DNA from: Todiramphus chloris collaris
Taxonomy: Eukaryota; Chordata; Aves; Coraciiformes; Alcedinidae
Assembly (NCBI GenBank): GCA_025345505.1
Contig: JANVCC010000021.1
Span: 30,502,826 to 30,566,825, forward strand
Direction of reading: 5' to 3'
Length of the DNA stretch: 64,000 bases
The notes beneath the pieces were generated by a model, which was given only the letters and a program-made list of their open reading frames with translations, was not told the DNA's origin and ran no database searches. This document shows positions 13,269 to 25,043 of the stretch, in pieces (the stretch's first letter is position 1; every line of letters begins with the position of its first letter). A program made the position numbers and the translations under genes.

Positions 13269-15047
13269 ACAACTTGATTTTCCCAGCACCTTTCAGGTGA
13301 CCAGTGGGTCATAGTGTTTCTATTATCCTCTCTTTCTTTATAGTATTTAATCTAATAAAAAGCTTTTTAAATGATACTTCACAGAGCCTGAGTGCCTTTC
13401 TTACTGGGATCATGACAGACCAGCGTCTCCTGGTGCAAAACAGATGTCTATGTCAGTGGTAGGACCTAATGTCAATAATGCTTACCAGATGAATGTAAGC
13501 ATTCCACAGAGTTGTTCATCTGACCTACCATAAATAGTTGCCATAGTAAGAGATGATTCTTCCTCTGAAGAGAGCCTGGGTTTTGACTGAGTAGAAATGC
13601 AGACTACAGTGGCTAGATGAGACATACGGATCAAACACTTTTAGTCTAAATTTACAAGAGATGACTTTTATCCCAGGTTAGCAACATATACTCAAAGTTG
13701 TATGACCATGTGATCAGCTACATTTGGAGATTATTATACAACCTGAGAGTACGTAACCTTCTCATCTTTTACATCAAATTGAAAACTCCAAGGATGGTGG
13801 GAAAACAAAACAAAACAAAACAAATTAAATCCCCAGCCAAAAAAATGTCCCACTTCGTGAGTTACGAAACCTGCAGCTCCGTAATTCCATAATTTGCATT
13901 GGTGTATTCTGTTAGACTATCAAAAGTTTTCAGATCATAGATGACAGGACTAAAGGGCTGGACTTTGCATATCCTCTGTAGAATAATTATATTAGACCTT
14001 GCTGTCGAACACACACTTGAAGTATTCTCCACTGAAAAAGGAATGTTTACAATTTTTAGTTGGTTGTAATCAAACCAGAACTAGAACCTGTATAAATAGT
14101 TCACAAATTCTTGAGAGATCACATGAAGAAAACAACTATGCAAATATCTATGTAAGAATGTAGGAAATCATAATGAAATCACCACAGTGATGTTCAATTT
14201 ATCCAAGGCAGGAAAGTGATATGTCAATAATTTGTAAAATACAGCAGCAGTTTACAAGAAATGGTAAATTATATACATATATGCATAAACATTGATCACT
14301 TCAATAAATTCAAATGTGGAAAATACTGTTTATTTTAGTAAGGCCTGTTTCACAAATCAAAATGAGAATTCACTGGCATGACTTTCATTAACAGTATACT
14401 TAGCTAATGGTTAGTTCTTAGTCATTATCATGCTTATCACCAAATACATAAAGCAATTTGTACTTAACTAGTTTCTTGTAAAGTACTTGAAACCCTAAAA
14501 TGCGGAGATGATCCTGTACAGTTAGCACTGATTTTTAGTCCTTAATTATTTTAATCACAAAAAACCCAAGTAATTATGCTTCAGAGATTTGTGAAGAGCA
14601 AAGCTGGAGCTGAAGTTGGCATCTTCCCTCTTACCATTGGCAGCTTATGTTAAATGCAAAGCATAGCACCATCCAGGCTGCTCTGCATAAAGTTGACTCC
14701 ACCCCAGGCAGACCCAGGACACTTATGCAGCAAGATTATCCAGATTCCATTGGACGTTGCTGCTGCTTCTTTTGTGTTTTGCTCTTATGCATGTGTTGTC
14801 TTAGATCTCATTCATGCATTTAAACCTAAAATCTAAACTGCTTCCTCACAGTTACATAGTAATTAAAGATTTCATGCCAGCATTGTTACAGAATACAGTT
14901 ATTAGTGTAACAATGTTACAAAATGTTTATACACATTGACTGGATACTCAGTGTAATTAGTTTCTGGTTTCTGGGGAAGCAAAAGTTCACTGTATCTTGT
15001 ACAGTTTGCCTCTACTTTGAGGGTGCCATAGACTTCTGCTCTGGCTG
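13269..15047. other. Unique AT-rich intergenic DNA
   Basis: No gene or transposon recognised. A small AAAAC repeat lies at about 13802-13822. Confidence 0.6.
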
Positions 15048-15053
15048 TAAGGT
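15048..15053. repeat. Target-site duplication TAAGGT, left copy
   Basis: Repeated exactly at 15429-15434 on the other side of the LTR. Confidence 0.92.
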
Positions 15054-15428
15054 TGCGGGAGAACATAACAGACAGTCACACACAGACCAATGTGATCAAG
15101 CAAATGCCGTTTATTATGGGTTACATAGTTGCTTATATGTCTCACTATTCCTAACATGCACTACTAACCTCTACATGATTGGTCACTACATAAAAGCCAT
15201 GCATCCTTAATTATACACGATTGGTGATTTTTGGCTGTCCACGTGGCAGGCACACAGTAGTCTTTTCCCTTATCTTCCTTCTTGGCATCAGGGAGTTGTT
15301 TTTCTCTTAACTTTCTTCCTCTCTTGCAGTTGTGGCCGACCTTGAGGCCTCATTCTTGCAACAAATTCTGCTTGCTTATGAAGGCTGGATTGTTCACTTG
15401 CCTGTTGCTAGACAAAAGCTCCTCTACA
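15054..15428 (-). mobile_element. Solo LTR (375 bp, 6-bp TSD)
   Basis: Read on the plus strand it starts TGCGGGAGAAC and ends CTCTACA. It is flanked by the exact 6-bp duplication TAAGGT (15048-15053 and 15429-15434). Orientation is minus: the antisense polyadenylation signal TTTATT is at 15110-15115, with a TATA-like GCTTATATG (antisense) at about 15132-15140. The sense R-U5 reads AATAAACGGCATTTG then CACATTGGTCTGTG, a pattern close to alpharetrovirus-like avian LTRs. No coding region remains. Confidence 0.92.
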
Positions 15429-16389
15429 TAAGGTCTACACAAATGCTATAATAATTGATAGAAAAAACTTCTACAAAGCGCATTCTGACTATTAGAAAAC
15501 CATACAATAAGCCCAAATTCAATTTGGTGTCTAAAGTATTTAAATTCCCATGGTAAGTTCTGCTCTTAGCTAAGTACAGGAGCTTGTCAAAGGGGAAAGC
15601 CTGATTTATTTTTTTTTTTTTTTTTTTCAATCAAAGTTCATGCGAAGGTATTAAAAAATCAAAAACAAACAAAAAAAACCCCACAACTTTTTGAAGACTA
15701 TGTGTTCATATATAGCAAACAACTCATCTTCCAACATAAAAAAAACCCACAACAAACAAACAAACTGAACTGTTTTGGGCTTCGTAGACCCCAAAATAGG
15801 ATGTCTGTCTTTGACCAGCAAAGACCTTTGATGAAGAAACAGTACTAAGGATCATTACTCCAACTACTACTTGAAAATAATTGAAATAAGTGCTATTATT
15901 TTGACTTCCTATTGTTCTTAATTACACCTAGACCAAGGCTAGTAGCAGAAGTATTTGACTTAAATGGAAAAGATTAACTCTTATAGTGACTTCCAATTAA
16001 GCTTTTGCAGAACACATCAGCTAGCAATATAATACCACGCCATATATCATACTTTGCTCACCAGTTTTCCAGATGAATTAGTAGCAGACTACTCAATTAA
16101 TGAATAGTTCATTTTGACAATTTCATGCACTGTTCAAAATACAAGCTTTTGAAAAGAATATAAAACAGTTCTATGATAATAATATTTGGAGGCTTCTAGA
16201 TAGATAGAAACTTTGATAAAATATTAAATAAATTTCATACTGATACTTTAGGATAAGCTATTTACCTATATAGAAGTGATTAAGATAATAATCACATGGA
16301 CAGTAAAGGTCCCATATATTTAAAGTCAAACTAGTTTAGTGTAAACAGAAATTTTACTCTAGGAAAATAAGATTAATTATATATATGGT

Positions 16390-16411
16390 AAAAAAAAAAA
16401 AAAAAAAAAAA
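16390..16411. repeat. Poly(A) run, 22 bases
   Basis: Uninterrupted A tract. Confidence 0.9.
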
Positions 16412-18956
16412 GAAACTAATTGTGTTTCAAAATAAATATTTTTTCAAAGAAATTTCATAGTGTCTTGTCAAGGTCAAGTAACTATACACCAACGTCACAC
16501 ATCAAAACCAGAGTTAAGGGTAATTCATAAGTAAGAAACAGATACATTCTGTAAAGCTTTGTATTGTATGTTGTACCTTTGGAGAAAAGAGCTGAGAAAC
16601 ACTTTAAGAGTGACCAAATTATTCAATACTTATATCTTTTTCTGATTTCATGGATAGTTTCCATTCAGCTTTTATAATTGTCTCGATTATGTGGAAGCAC
16701 TGAGTTTCTTTACACAAATCAAACTCTACTTCTATATTGCTTATAAAGTATTATTGATTACTGATAGCTGATTACTACTATTCATACCTGAAACTAGTGA
16801 ACTACTTTTAATGTATGTTTAACATGACTGCTATGTCTACCCTGGGAGTTAAAAGTTTAAGAGATTTGTATTTAAGACATCCCCTGTGTAGAGCTACAGA
16901 ATTTGGTGTGAAGTGGCCTATTGCCATAATAGTGAGAATTTGCAATGTAAGTAGCAAATAGTTTTGGTCTGAACAGCATGCCTGCACACATTTTTAATTC
17001 ACAGGAGAAATTGCGAGGAGTATTCAATTGTATAATTCTCAGTACCTTACAGACCATACTTGTGCAGATATCTGGTCAATACTAATGTTACTCTATACAA
17101 TGATAGGCTTAAAAAGAATATTAAAAAAAATATCAGACACACCTGCCTTAGAAACTGACACTGAAAATACAATAGGCATTCATACTCCCATGTGCACTTT
17201 AATACATGCAGAAGAAAAACTGAAAGGAATTTGAGAAGGTATTTTCACCTTAATGGCTCAGTCTGTGGGCAAGCCTTAATTTTCTAGAACACTAATACAA
17301 ACAAATAAATCATAAGGGAAAAGAGCTGTCAGCTACTGTAATCTAATCCTGCTCCAGGGACCGTTAGCATTAACGTCTCTCAGGCCAAGAGTCTGTGTTT
17401 ATTTAAGTAATGTCTGTTAGGAGATGAGAGACATAGTGTTTTTGTGACCCAAATCAATTTAGATGAGGCTATTCATTTCTGATTTGAGCATATCAGTGCT
17501 AATTTAATCACATCAACTAATTCATATATTTTTACATCAAATCTATATCTTTTAGTCAAAGTTATTTTCTCTATGTCAGAATAGAACATAAGAAAAATGC
17601 ATGTGTATAAAATACTATAGACTTGAAAGTAATATACTCAGGTAATTCAAACTGACTACTTGATAAGGTGAAGTTTAAAAGTATTAGGTTTGTTAACAGT
17701 ATAAATACATCCTTTTTAATGCAAAAATTAACTTTGTAGAATGAATATAAATATAGCAAGATAAGCATATCTAATCTGAAAACATTTTCAGATATAGGTA
17801 TTACTTTTTTCCTGTATAAAAGCAATGAAAAGCTGATAGCTAGATGGAGAGTATTAATCACAAAACTCTTCTGTTCTCTGTTCTCCTGAGTTGTTTTGTT
17901 GGTTTGGTTTTGATTTTCTATATTCAAAAAATCAGAAATTAATATGCAATATCTGATCAAAAACAAAAGATCACAAATTACTGTAGTCATGGTCACAGCG
18001 TTACAACTGAGCTTCAGAATAGTGAATTGTGAAGAAATGATGCCACACACAGCTTTTACTTTATAGTTTCACAAATGAGGAAATCAATACAATTTTTCAG
18101 GTTTAGATATTTATACTAACGAGCAACTCTAGGTCTAAAGTGGAAAAAAAAATCCCTTTCTCATTATTCTTCATAACAATTCATAGATTATAACTTATGA
18201 TATTGTCTTTGCTAAATTTTATAGAGAGAGCTATCACCTGACAGAGGCTAATATTTGACATGTAGGCACTTACAGTTTTTCTCTTTTACTTGGATTCAGA
18301 TAGGGTAATGGACATATCAGGTTTGCAAGCCTTTGCATATTTTCATCACATATACAACAGTCCAATAGATCTTAAAATAATGCTTCTTATGTGGCTTTCC
18401 TTCATGTTTAGTTTATGCCTTTGTTGACTCACAAACCACATTTCTGAGAACCAAAGTGAAGGACATGAATTTTAAACAGTCTATGTATCATGTTGTTAAA
18501 ATAAATACTGGACATAATAGGACTGATACATTTTTTCTGTGTCATATAATGCATATATTGTGATTTCTCAGTGAGGCAAAGTATTAAGTTTTAGTTGCAT
18601 AAAAAAGCTAAAGTTTATTTTTTCATACTTAAAGTTCTCAAAATGCAAAGAAAAAAAAAAAAAGGACATTTATAGCAGGAAAAACTAACATTAGCTGGAT
18701 TTAGGCTATGTTACAAAGAATGTTCTCCTATGTATCTTTTTCTACTGAAATAGTGGTTTGAATTCATAGGCTGTTTACTAAGCCAGAACATTGTTCAACT
18801 TCTTTTATTTTTATATCAGTATCAGTTTGTGTCATAATTTACTTCTTGACACATAATTTTATTATTTCATTATAAGTAAAAGCAGAAATCGCCCAGAATG
18901 TTATTAAAGTTTGAATCACCATTTCTGTGATATTGAATTACTGAAATTATCTTGGG

Positions 18957-19098
18957 TTTTTTTTTTTGTTTTTGTTTTGGTTTGATTAGGTTTGGTTTGG
19001 GGTTTTGTTTTTGTTGTTGTTGTTGTTTTTATTTGTTTGTTTGGTTGGTTGGTTGGTTGGTTTGTTGTTTGGGGTTTTTTTTTTGTTTTTTTCTTTTT
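18957..19098. repeat. G/T-rich low-complexity tract
   Basis: Mixed (GTTTT)n, (GTT)n and (GGTT)n runs, with a clear (GGTT)4-5 core near 19042-19062. The Asn/Lys/Pro-rich minus-strand translation is an artefact of the repeat. Confidence 0.85.
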
Positions 19099-20231
19099 CC
19101 TCCCATGTAAGTTCTATTTCACTGAATGTTTTTATCAGTCTGGCACTTGATATGGACCACCAGTATTGATATTTCAAGCAAAAGAGCTTGAATATCATAT
19201 TCTTGGCGTTCAGAAATTTGTTTTCTGTCCAGGATTCTTTTTCTCTACATACTGCTAAACGCTAAAGTGATGACACCGTCTTATTTCAAGGAATATAGGT
19301 CTCATTGTACTTTATCTAGCTTGTCAAAATACACATAGTAATATGAGTCTTGAACTTTTTCAAAACTGTAATTTTGTCATCAACAACTCATGGAATTAGA
19401 ACTAGATTTTCAGAGCTAGTTTAGAACCAAATTGTTCTGATAAACCTCACCTCAAATATTTAACATAGTAAAAGCAAGAAGTGTCATTTCTGAGAAAGAA
19501 ATAGATCAGCTAAAGCTGCAGTCTTTGTGGACATACATCCTTAATCAAATTTCTTTTGCTAGCAGTAGTCAATAAAATGCAGTTGTAATACATACAAATG
19601 TTAAATACCTGAATAATTTGAATAGAATAAATTTAAATGAAAGCAAAGAAGCCTTACAATTTATGAGTAATGTAAGACTCCTAAAAAGACTAAAGAGCAG
19701 TTATGAATTGAAATAGCTACAGAGCTATGTAGTGGACCAATTATGAATTGTGCAGCTGACATTATAATCTCAAAATGTGTTTAAAATAATTCAGAAAAAT
19801 TAAGTGGTTTTGATCTTTTTAAGCTCAAAAATTATTTTCATAAATAATAATAATGTGAACCAATTACCACAAGAAGTCAGCTTTGAGGGCTAAAGACCAT
19901 TCTCTAGAACACGCCATTTCACCTAATTATAGGCTTTACTAGAAGTATGTAAGTTAATCCCTCTGCCTCAGGCCCTTTTGAGGTCAATAGAGAAACAAGC
20001 TACATCACAGAGCCTATCAAAAATTTGAATTCCTTTTTTCAGATATTTGCCTCTTTCAGTTCACTCTGATGAATGCCAAATTTTATGTCTCAGTTACAGG
20101 TTTGAAATTACTCAGTAGATTGACTTGTAAGTGCATCTAACATTTTGCTCATCCGCACTGCCCTACCAAAACTTACGTAGTCTTGATGTGTCTTTTGCAT
20201 GGAAAACACAATAGTTTCCATCAGTATTTTG

Positions 20232-20256
20232 TATATATATATACATATATATATAT
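20232..20256. repeat. (TA)n microsatellite
   Basis: Imperfect TA repeat interrupted by one ACA. Confidence 0.85.
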
Positions 20257-20989
20257 GCACACGGTATATATCAGGATCAGGATTTTCTTTCTATGAAGAC
20301 TAGAAAGTATGTATGGGCTACAGGAACTCAGTTTTATGTTAGTATGCTGCTGGGTCTTGTCTGACAGGCACACGGGCAGAGATTTCTTTGGCAAAGAAAA
20401 CAGAAGTGATACACAATACAGGGATGTCAAGTGCCGATCAGAACAAAGGAAATATTGACAAGGAGATAAGTATATTCCCAAAGAAATTCCTGTTCACTGT
20501 TCAAATAGCCCACAGTAGAAAGAATCCCATGGAGTTCCAGCAGAGTAAGTTTTCTCTTACGTTTGAATTTCGAAGTAAGACAAGTGGCCCTGACAACTAA
20601 GAAGATGTAATTTTTACTTCTCTGAACCTGTCATATGAAATCATCCCCACATCTAAATTTATTGCATACACTGAAAGAAGGTTTCCTAATTTCCACAAGT
20701 CAACAACTGACACTAAAAACCTTGCAGCTAGAAACATGAATGTCTACAGAAACTAAAATACATCTTAAGAAAAAAAAACAAAACAACAACATAAAAGCAT
20801 TTACTAGGTTGTTTCAAGAAGTATAAATCCTATATTGTCACTTCTACCTTCTTCAGGGAAAGAAAATTATACGTACAGCAGAATCTACTCTGAAGAATTA
20901 CTAAAAAAAGTAATTTTCACTATGCCTTAAAGAATAGCCATTCCAAGATATAATTGGATGCAATGTGAAATAAAGGAAAATAATATGAT

Positions 20990-22376
20990 ATAGAATCATA
21001 AAATCATAGAATTGTCAGGGTTGGCAGGGACCTTAAAGATCATCTAGTTCTAAACCCCCTGCCATGGGCAGGGACACCTCCCACTAGAGCAGGTTGCTCA
21101 GAGCCCCATCCAGCCTGGTCTTAAAAACTTCTAAGGATGGGGCTTCCACCACCTCTCTGGGCAACCTGTTCCAGTGTCTCACCACCCTCATGGGGAAGAA
21201 ATTCTTCCTAATATGTAATCTGAATCAACCTATGTCTAGTTTTAATCCATTCCCTCTAGTCCTGTCACTGCCCAACAGCCTAAAAAGTCCCTCACCAGCT
21301 TTCTTGTAGGCCCCCTTCAAATACTGGAAGGGCACAATAAGGTCTCCCTGGAGCCTTCTCTTTTCCAGGCTGAACAACCCCAACTTTCTCAGTCTGTCCT
21401 CATAGGAGAGGTGCTCCAGCCCTCTGAGCATCCTCATGGCCCTTCTTTGGACACATTCCAGCACATCCATATCCTTCCTGTAATAGGGGTTCCAGAACCG
21501 GACGCAGTACTCCAGGTGAGGTCTCACAAAAGTGGAGTAGAGGGGGAGAATCACCTCCCTTGACCTGCTGGCCACACTTCTCTTGATGCAGCCCAGGACA
21601 CAATTGGCCCTCTGGGCTGCAAGAGCACACTGATGGCTCATGTTTTGCTTCTCATCCAGCAGTACTCCCAAGTCCTTTTCTTCAGGGCTGCCCTCAAGCC
21701 AGTCACTGTCCAGCCTATATTGGTGCTTTGGGATTGCTCTGACCCAGATGGAGGACCTTGTATTTGGCCTTGTTGAACTTCATGAGGTTGGCATGGGCCC
21801 ACCGCTCCAGCCTGCCAAGGTCCCTCTGGATGGCATCCCTTCCCTCCAGTGTGTCATCTACCCCACACAGCTTGGTGTCATCAGCAAACTTGCTGAGGGT
21901 GCACTCAATGCCACTGTCCATGTCACTGACAAAGATGTTAAACAAGACTGGTCTCAGTACTGATCCTTGAGGGACTCCACTTGTCACTGGTCTCCACTTG
22001 GATACCGACCCACTGACAACCACTCCTTGAGAGTGTCCATCAAGCCAGTTCTTTTTTCACTGAATTATCCATCCATCAAATCCATATTTCACCATCCTGG
22101 AGACCAGAATTTCACATGGGACAGTGTCAAAGGTTTTGCTCGGGTCCAGGTAAATGACGTTGTTAGTTCTTCCCCCATCTATTGATCTTGTGACCTTCTC
22201 ATAGAATGCCGCCAAGTTAGTCACGCATGATTTGCCCTTGGTGAAGCCATGTTGGTTGTAGTCAATCACTTCATCATTATTCATCTGCCTCAGTAGTGCC
22301 TCCAGGAGGATCTGCTCCATGATCTCACCAGGCACAAAAGTGAGACTGACTGGCCTATAGTTCCAGAATCTAGTTT
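20990..22376 (-). mobile_element. CR1 LINE, best-preserved copy (3' 1.4 kb)
   Basis: The tail ATCATAAAATCATAGAATTG lies at the left and the element runs leftward. The minus strand encodes, in order, [39 protein letters not shown], an RT palm block A ([12 protein letters not shown], where the family usually has KAFD), [20 protein letters not shown], the FADDTKLCG block C with both catalytic-type aspartates, and the post-RT region ([30 protein letters not shown]). The reading is split over three frames (22437-22057, 22023-21715, 21671-21225), so it is a dead copy despite good conservation. Endonuclease and ORF1 are absent. The right end abuts an LTR fragment. Confidence 0.97.
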
Positions 22377-22560
22377 TTGAATCCACTACCTGTCTGCTGC
22401 TGAATCCAGTCTGGGAATTCCACAGTACCTGCTCCACAGCATCACTGGTGATAGTGAGTAACTTCTATCAGAGGGGTTGGGTTAGATACTGGGTTTGTAT
22501 ATATTTGTATGCATTCCATTTTATCATGATTGTAATTTGTATTAAAGCTCTTTTGGTTAA
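22377..22560 (+). mobile_element. LTR fragment of the 750-790 bp family
   Basis: The segment matches the 3' half of the LTR at 56124-56914: CCAGTCTGGGA, ACAGCATCA-TGGTGA, AGGGGTTGGGTT, GGTTTTGTATATATTT and the ATTAAAGCT polyadenylation-signal region. Both ends are lost. The left end joins the 5'-truncated CR1 at about 22376 and the right end stops near 22560, just before a plus-strand CR1. The left border is approximate. Confidence 0.75.
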
Positions 22561-22564
22561 AGCA

Positions 22565-23055
22565 GTACTATATGCAGCTCTGGGCCTTAAAATTTAAGAA
22601 AGATGTCAAGGCCCTTGAATGCATCCAGAAGAGGACATGAAACCTGGTGAAGGGGCTGAAAGGCATGTCCTATGAGGAGTGGCTAAGGACTTTGTCTAGT
22701 TTGAAGAAAATGAGGCTGAGGAGCAACCTCATTGCTCCCTACAGCTTCCAGAGGATGGAAATTGAAGAGGGAGGTGCTGATCTCTTCTTCCTGGTAAGCA
22801 GAATACATGGAAATGTTCAAAGCTGGGGAGGTCCAGACTTGACATTAGGAAGCATAGCTTTCCTGAGAGAGTGGTCAAACAGCAGAGCAGCCTCTGTATA
22901 GGGGTGGTCGATGCCCCAAGTCTGTCACTGTTTAAGAGGCATTTAGACAATACCCTTAATAACATGCTTAACTTTTGGTCTGTCCTGAATTGGTCAGGCA
23001 GTTGGACTAGATGATCATTGTAGGTCCCTTCAAACTAAAATACTCTATTCTGCTC
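22565..23055 (+). mobile_element. CR1 3'-end fragment
   Basis: The plus strand begins CAGCTCTGGGCC, continues with the ECIQKRT-like and LKGMSYEEWLRTL blocks (the family has LSYEDRL here), and ends with TTGGACTAGATGATCATTG and CCCTTCAAACTAAAATACTCTATTC. It is 5'-truncated, in opposite orientation to the CR1 at 20990-22376, and moderately diverged. Confidence 0.92.
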
Positions 23056-23984
23056 TAACACAGAAATTACAGTATTTCAACCAAGATAAAAAAATAAAAT
23101 ATTAGTCATATAGAACTGATGTTACATTTTTAGGTGACGGGAAAAATAAATAATCCTGCCTTTTCTGATTTCTACTTATTAATTTCCACACCATGTCTTC
23201 CTCACAAATCATAAAAAAGCCACATTTCACCAGCTCTGTTTACACATTTTCAGTTAGAGGTTTCAAGGATGCTTAGCTAAGGCATTCCTGGGGATGGAGC
23301 TCAGCTCTAGGTTTTTCTGGTACAACAAATTGCTCAGCTGTTAACTTTACTTTTTCCATTTTATGCTTTGTAGTTTGTTTCTTCTGAAGAGATGACCCCA
23401 CTGGCTGCAGCCAAGTCAGCAGCTGCACTTGTGGCAGCCCCAAGCATAGCAGTGACAGCAGCCAAGGCTGTCACCTCCTGTTACAGTCCTTCAGAAAAGC
23501 TTCAAGATAAACTGCCAGGCAGCATGAAAAACAATTTTTACAAAGTAGCTTTAATTGTTGTTAAACAACACTTCTCTGTCTCAGGCCACCATCACCAGTA
23601 ATACCATGGGGACCCCCCTCAAACCACAGGACCCATTGGATGCTACTGTAGCTGGAGGCAGGACAAATGTCAATATGTGTTTTGGCTTATGAAGCTCTGA
23701 AGAACGCAAAGAGCAGCCCTTCCCATCTTAGCCAGAGAGTCTCCTCAGAAGCTAGAAGAAATACCCGTGGCTGCATTTTGGTGGGTGCTGTGGTTTGTCA
23801 GATGTGCCAAGAGAGCTGCAGGATTACCAAAGGCCCAAAGTCACTCAAACAGTGAGCCATCATCCCATAAAGCAGCTTGTGTGCAAAGCAAGGAGCTTGA
23901 CTCTCACTGGTGTCTTATCTGAGAGGGCTTGGCTGCTTTTTTGTTGTGAGTAGCATCCCCTGATCACTTGAAAAAGCTGTAGTC
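23056..23984. other. Unique DNA, less AT-rich than the background
   Basis: No known gene recognised. A 69-codon plus-strand frame at 23392-23601 starts MTPLAAAKSAAALVAAP and is Ala-rich. It has no recognised relatives and no clear splice or start context, so it is not called as a gene. Confidence 0.5.
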
Positions 23985-23988
23985 ATAT

Positions 23989-24497
23989 TGATATAGGGTC
24001 CTATATTAATCACCGAAATAAATACATAGATGAGAAACAGACCTGTGAAAGAATAGTGCTTATTGTGTAAATTGAATCAGAAAATCAGAAACTAGCTACA
24101 CAGGACTGGTTTAAATCAGCCCTGTGATCTGAATAGAGGCCAACAAACTACTGAGGATGTACAAAGACAAAAGGTTACTAGCAGTGACGAAGAGAGCAGG
24201 CAACCTTCCTCCTTACGACCCCAGACGACCACCACCGGGAGGCATTGCTCAGACTCAAGGAGGAGGAGATCATGTAAATAGCTAATTCTAATATGAAGCG
24301 GGATAGGTAATGCATATGTATAGGTGGATGGCAAAATATAATGAATATGTAATAAATTGGTACATAAATATAAGGGCAAATTACCACGAAGGGCACGCAC
24401 ATTTGTGGAGGGACAAACCCCCCCATACTGCCCAGCGCTGAATAAACATACCTGCTTTAAAACCTTCTGGGTTGTGGAGTCTTTTTTCCACACGTCA
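23989..24497 (+). mobile_element. Solo LTR (509 bp, 4-bp TSD)
   Basis: The sequence starts TGATATAGGG and ends CCACACGTCA, with the 4-bp duplication ATAT on both sides (23985-23988 and 24498-24501). AATAAA at 24441-24446 follows CCCAGCGCTG and precedes a gammaretrovirus-like R-U5 (ACCTGCTTTAAAACCTTCTG, then GTTGTGGAGTCTTTTTTCC). A 4-bp duplication and this U5 style suggest a class I (gamma-like) avian ERV. It shares its layout with the LTR at 62302-62834. The duplication is short and AT-rich, so the exact ends are less certain than for the other LTRs. Confidence 0.82.
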
Positions 24498-24606
24498 ATA
24501 TGTAAACCATATGTTCTTATACATACACCTACATCAAATTACTGTAGGAGTTACCAAAAGTATATCCATCTTCTTAAGCGGCACCTGGGAACTTACTCAT
24601 TTCAAG

Positions 24607-24715
24607 TAACAGAATCATTGAAACATTAAGGTTGGAAACAACCTTAGAGACCATCAAGCCTAACCATCTACTAAACATTATCATGACCACTAAACCACTA
24701 AACTTCCTCAGAAGT
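24607..24715 (-). mobile_element. Short CR1 tail
   Basis: AGAATCATTGAAACATTAAGG, GGTTGGAAACAACCTTAGAG and CCTAACCATCTACTAAACAT match the CR1 3' end read in antisense. Only about 110 bases remain. Confidence 0.85.
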
Positions 24716-25019
24716 GAGGGCAGCTGTCAATAACAGCAGCAAAGGCTATTAGGGAACAGGTATCCTGCATAGAGCCCCCAGTGTTCCTCTCCCTCCAGTG
24801 CCCCAATTGTGATCCTCTGATATCACAGTAATATGCTACATTGACTTGGCAACGGCCAATAAGGCCCCAGTGCCTGAATGGGAGGCACTGTGACAGCTTG
24901 CGGTACTACTGGTAGAGCCAAGCTCTTGACCAGCAGCACCTACCGGCACCAAGGCCTTCTTGGTGGCCTCTCTCAGGCCATCTGGGTGCTGTCCTGACCC
25001 CCAGCAGTTTCTCCCACAG
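24716..25019. other. Transition into GC-rich island
   Basis: Composition changes from AT-rich to GC-rich near 24830-24900. No exon is recognised in this stretch. It lies immediately 5' of the PH-domain gene model and could hold its 5' untranslated or promoter sequence (inference). Confidence 0.4.
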
Positions 25020-25043
25020 GAGGCTTCTCCTCGGCTCAGGGGG

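Larger units (their letters stand above)
15435..20985. other. Unique AT-rich intergenic DNA
   Basis: About 5.5 kb with no recognised gene. Low-complexity tracts: 19 T at 15609-15627, 22 A at 16390-16411, a G/T-rich tract at 18957-19098 and a TA repeat at 20232-20256. A 159-codon minus-strand frame at 17571-18050 is hydrophobic and AT-driven and is not accepted as a gene. The segment 17250-17510 is less AT-rich and free of simple repeats, and could be conserved non-coding DNA. Confidence 0.6.

Noticed and set aside
17571-18050. 159-codon minus-strand open frame with hydrophobic stretches
   Set aside because: Composition follows the AT-rich background (Leu/Ile/Phe/Lys-rich). No domain, no splice structure, and no GC or codon signal of coding.
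18986-19198. Asn/Pro/Lys-rich minus-strand frame
   Set aside because: It is a translation of the G/T-rich simple repeat at 18957-19098.
23392-23601. 69-codon Ala-rich plus-strand frame (MTPLAAAKSAAALVAAP)
   Set aside because: No relatives recognised and no convincing exon boundaries. Likely chance in a patch of higher GC.
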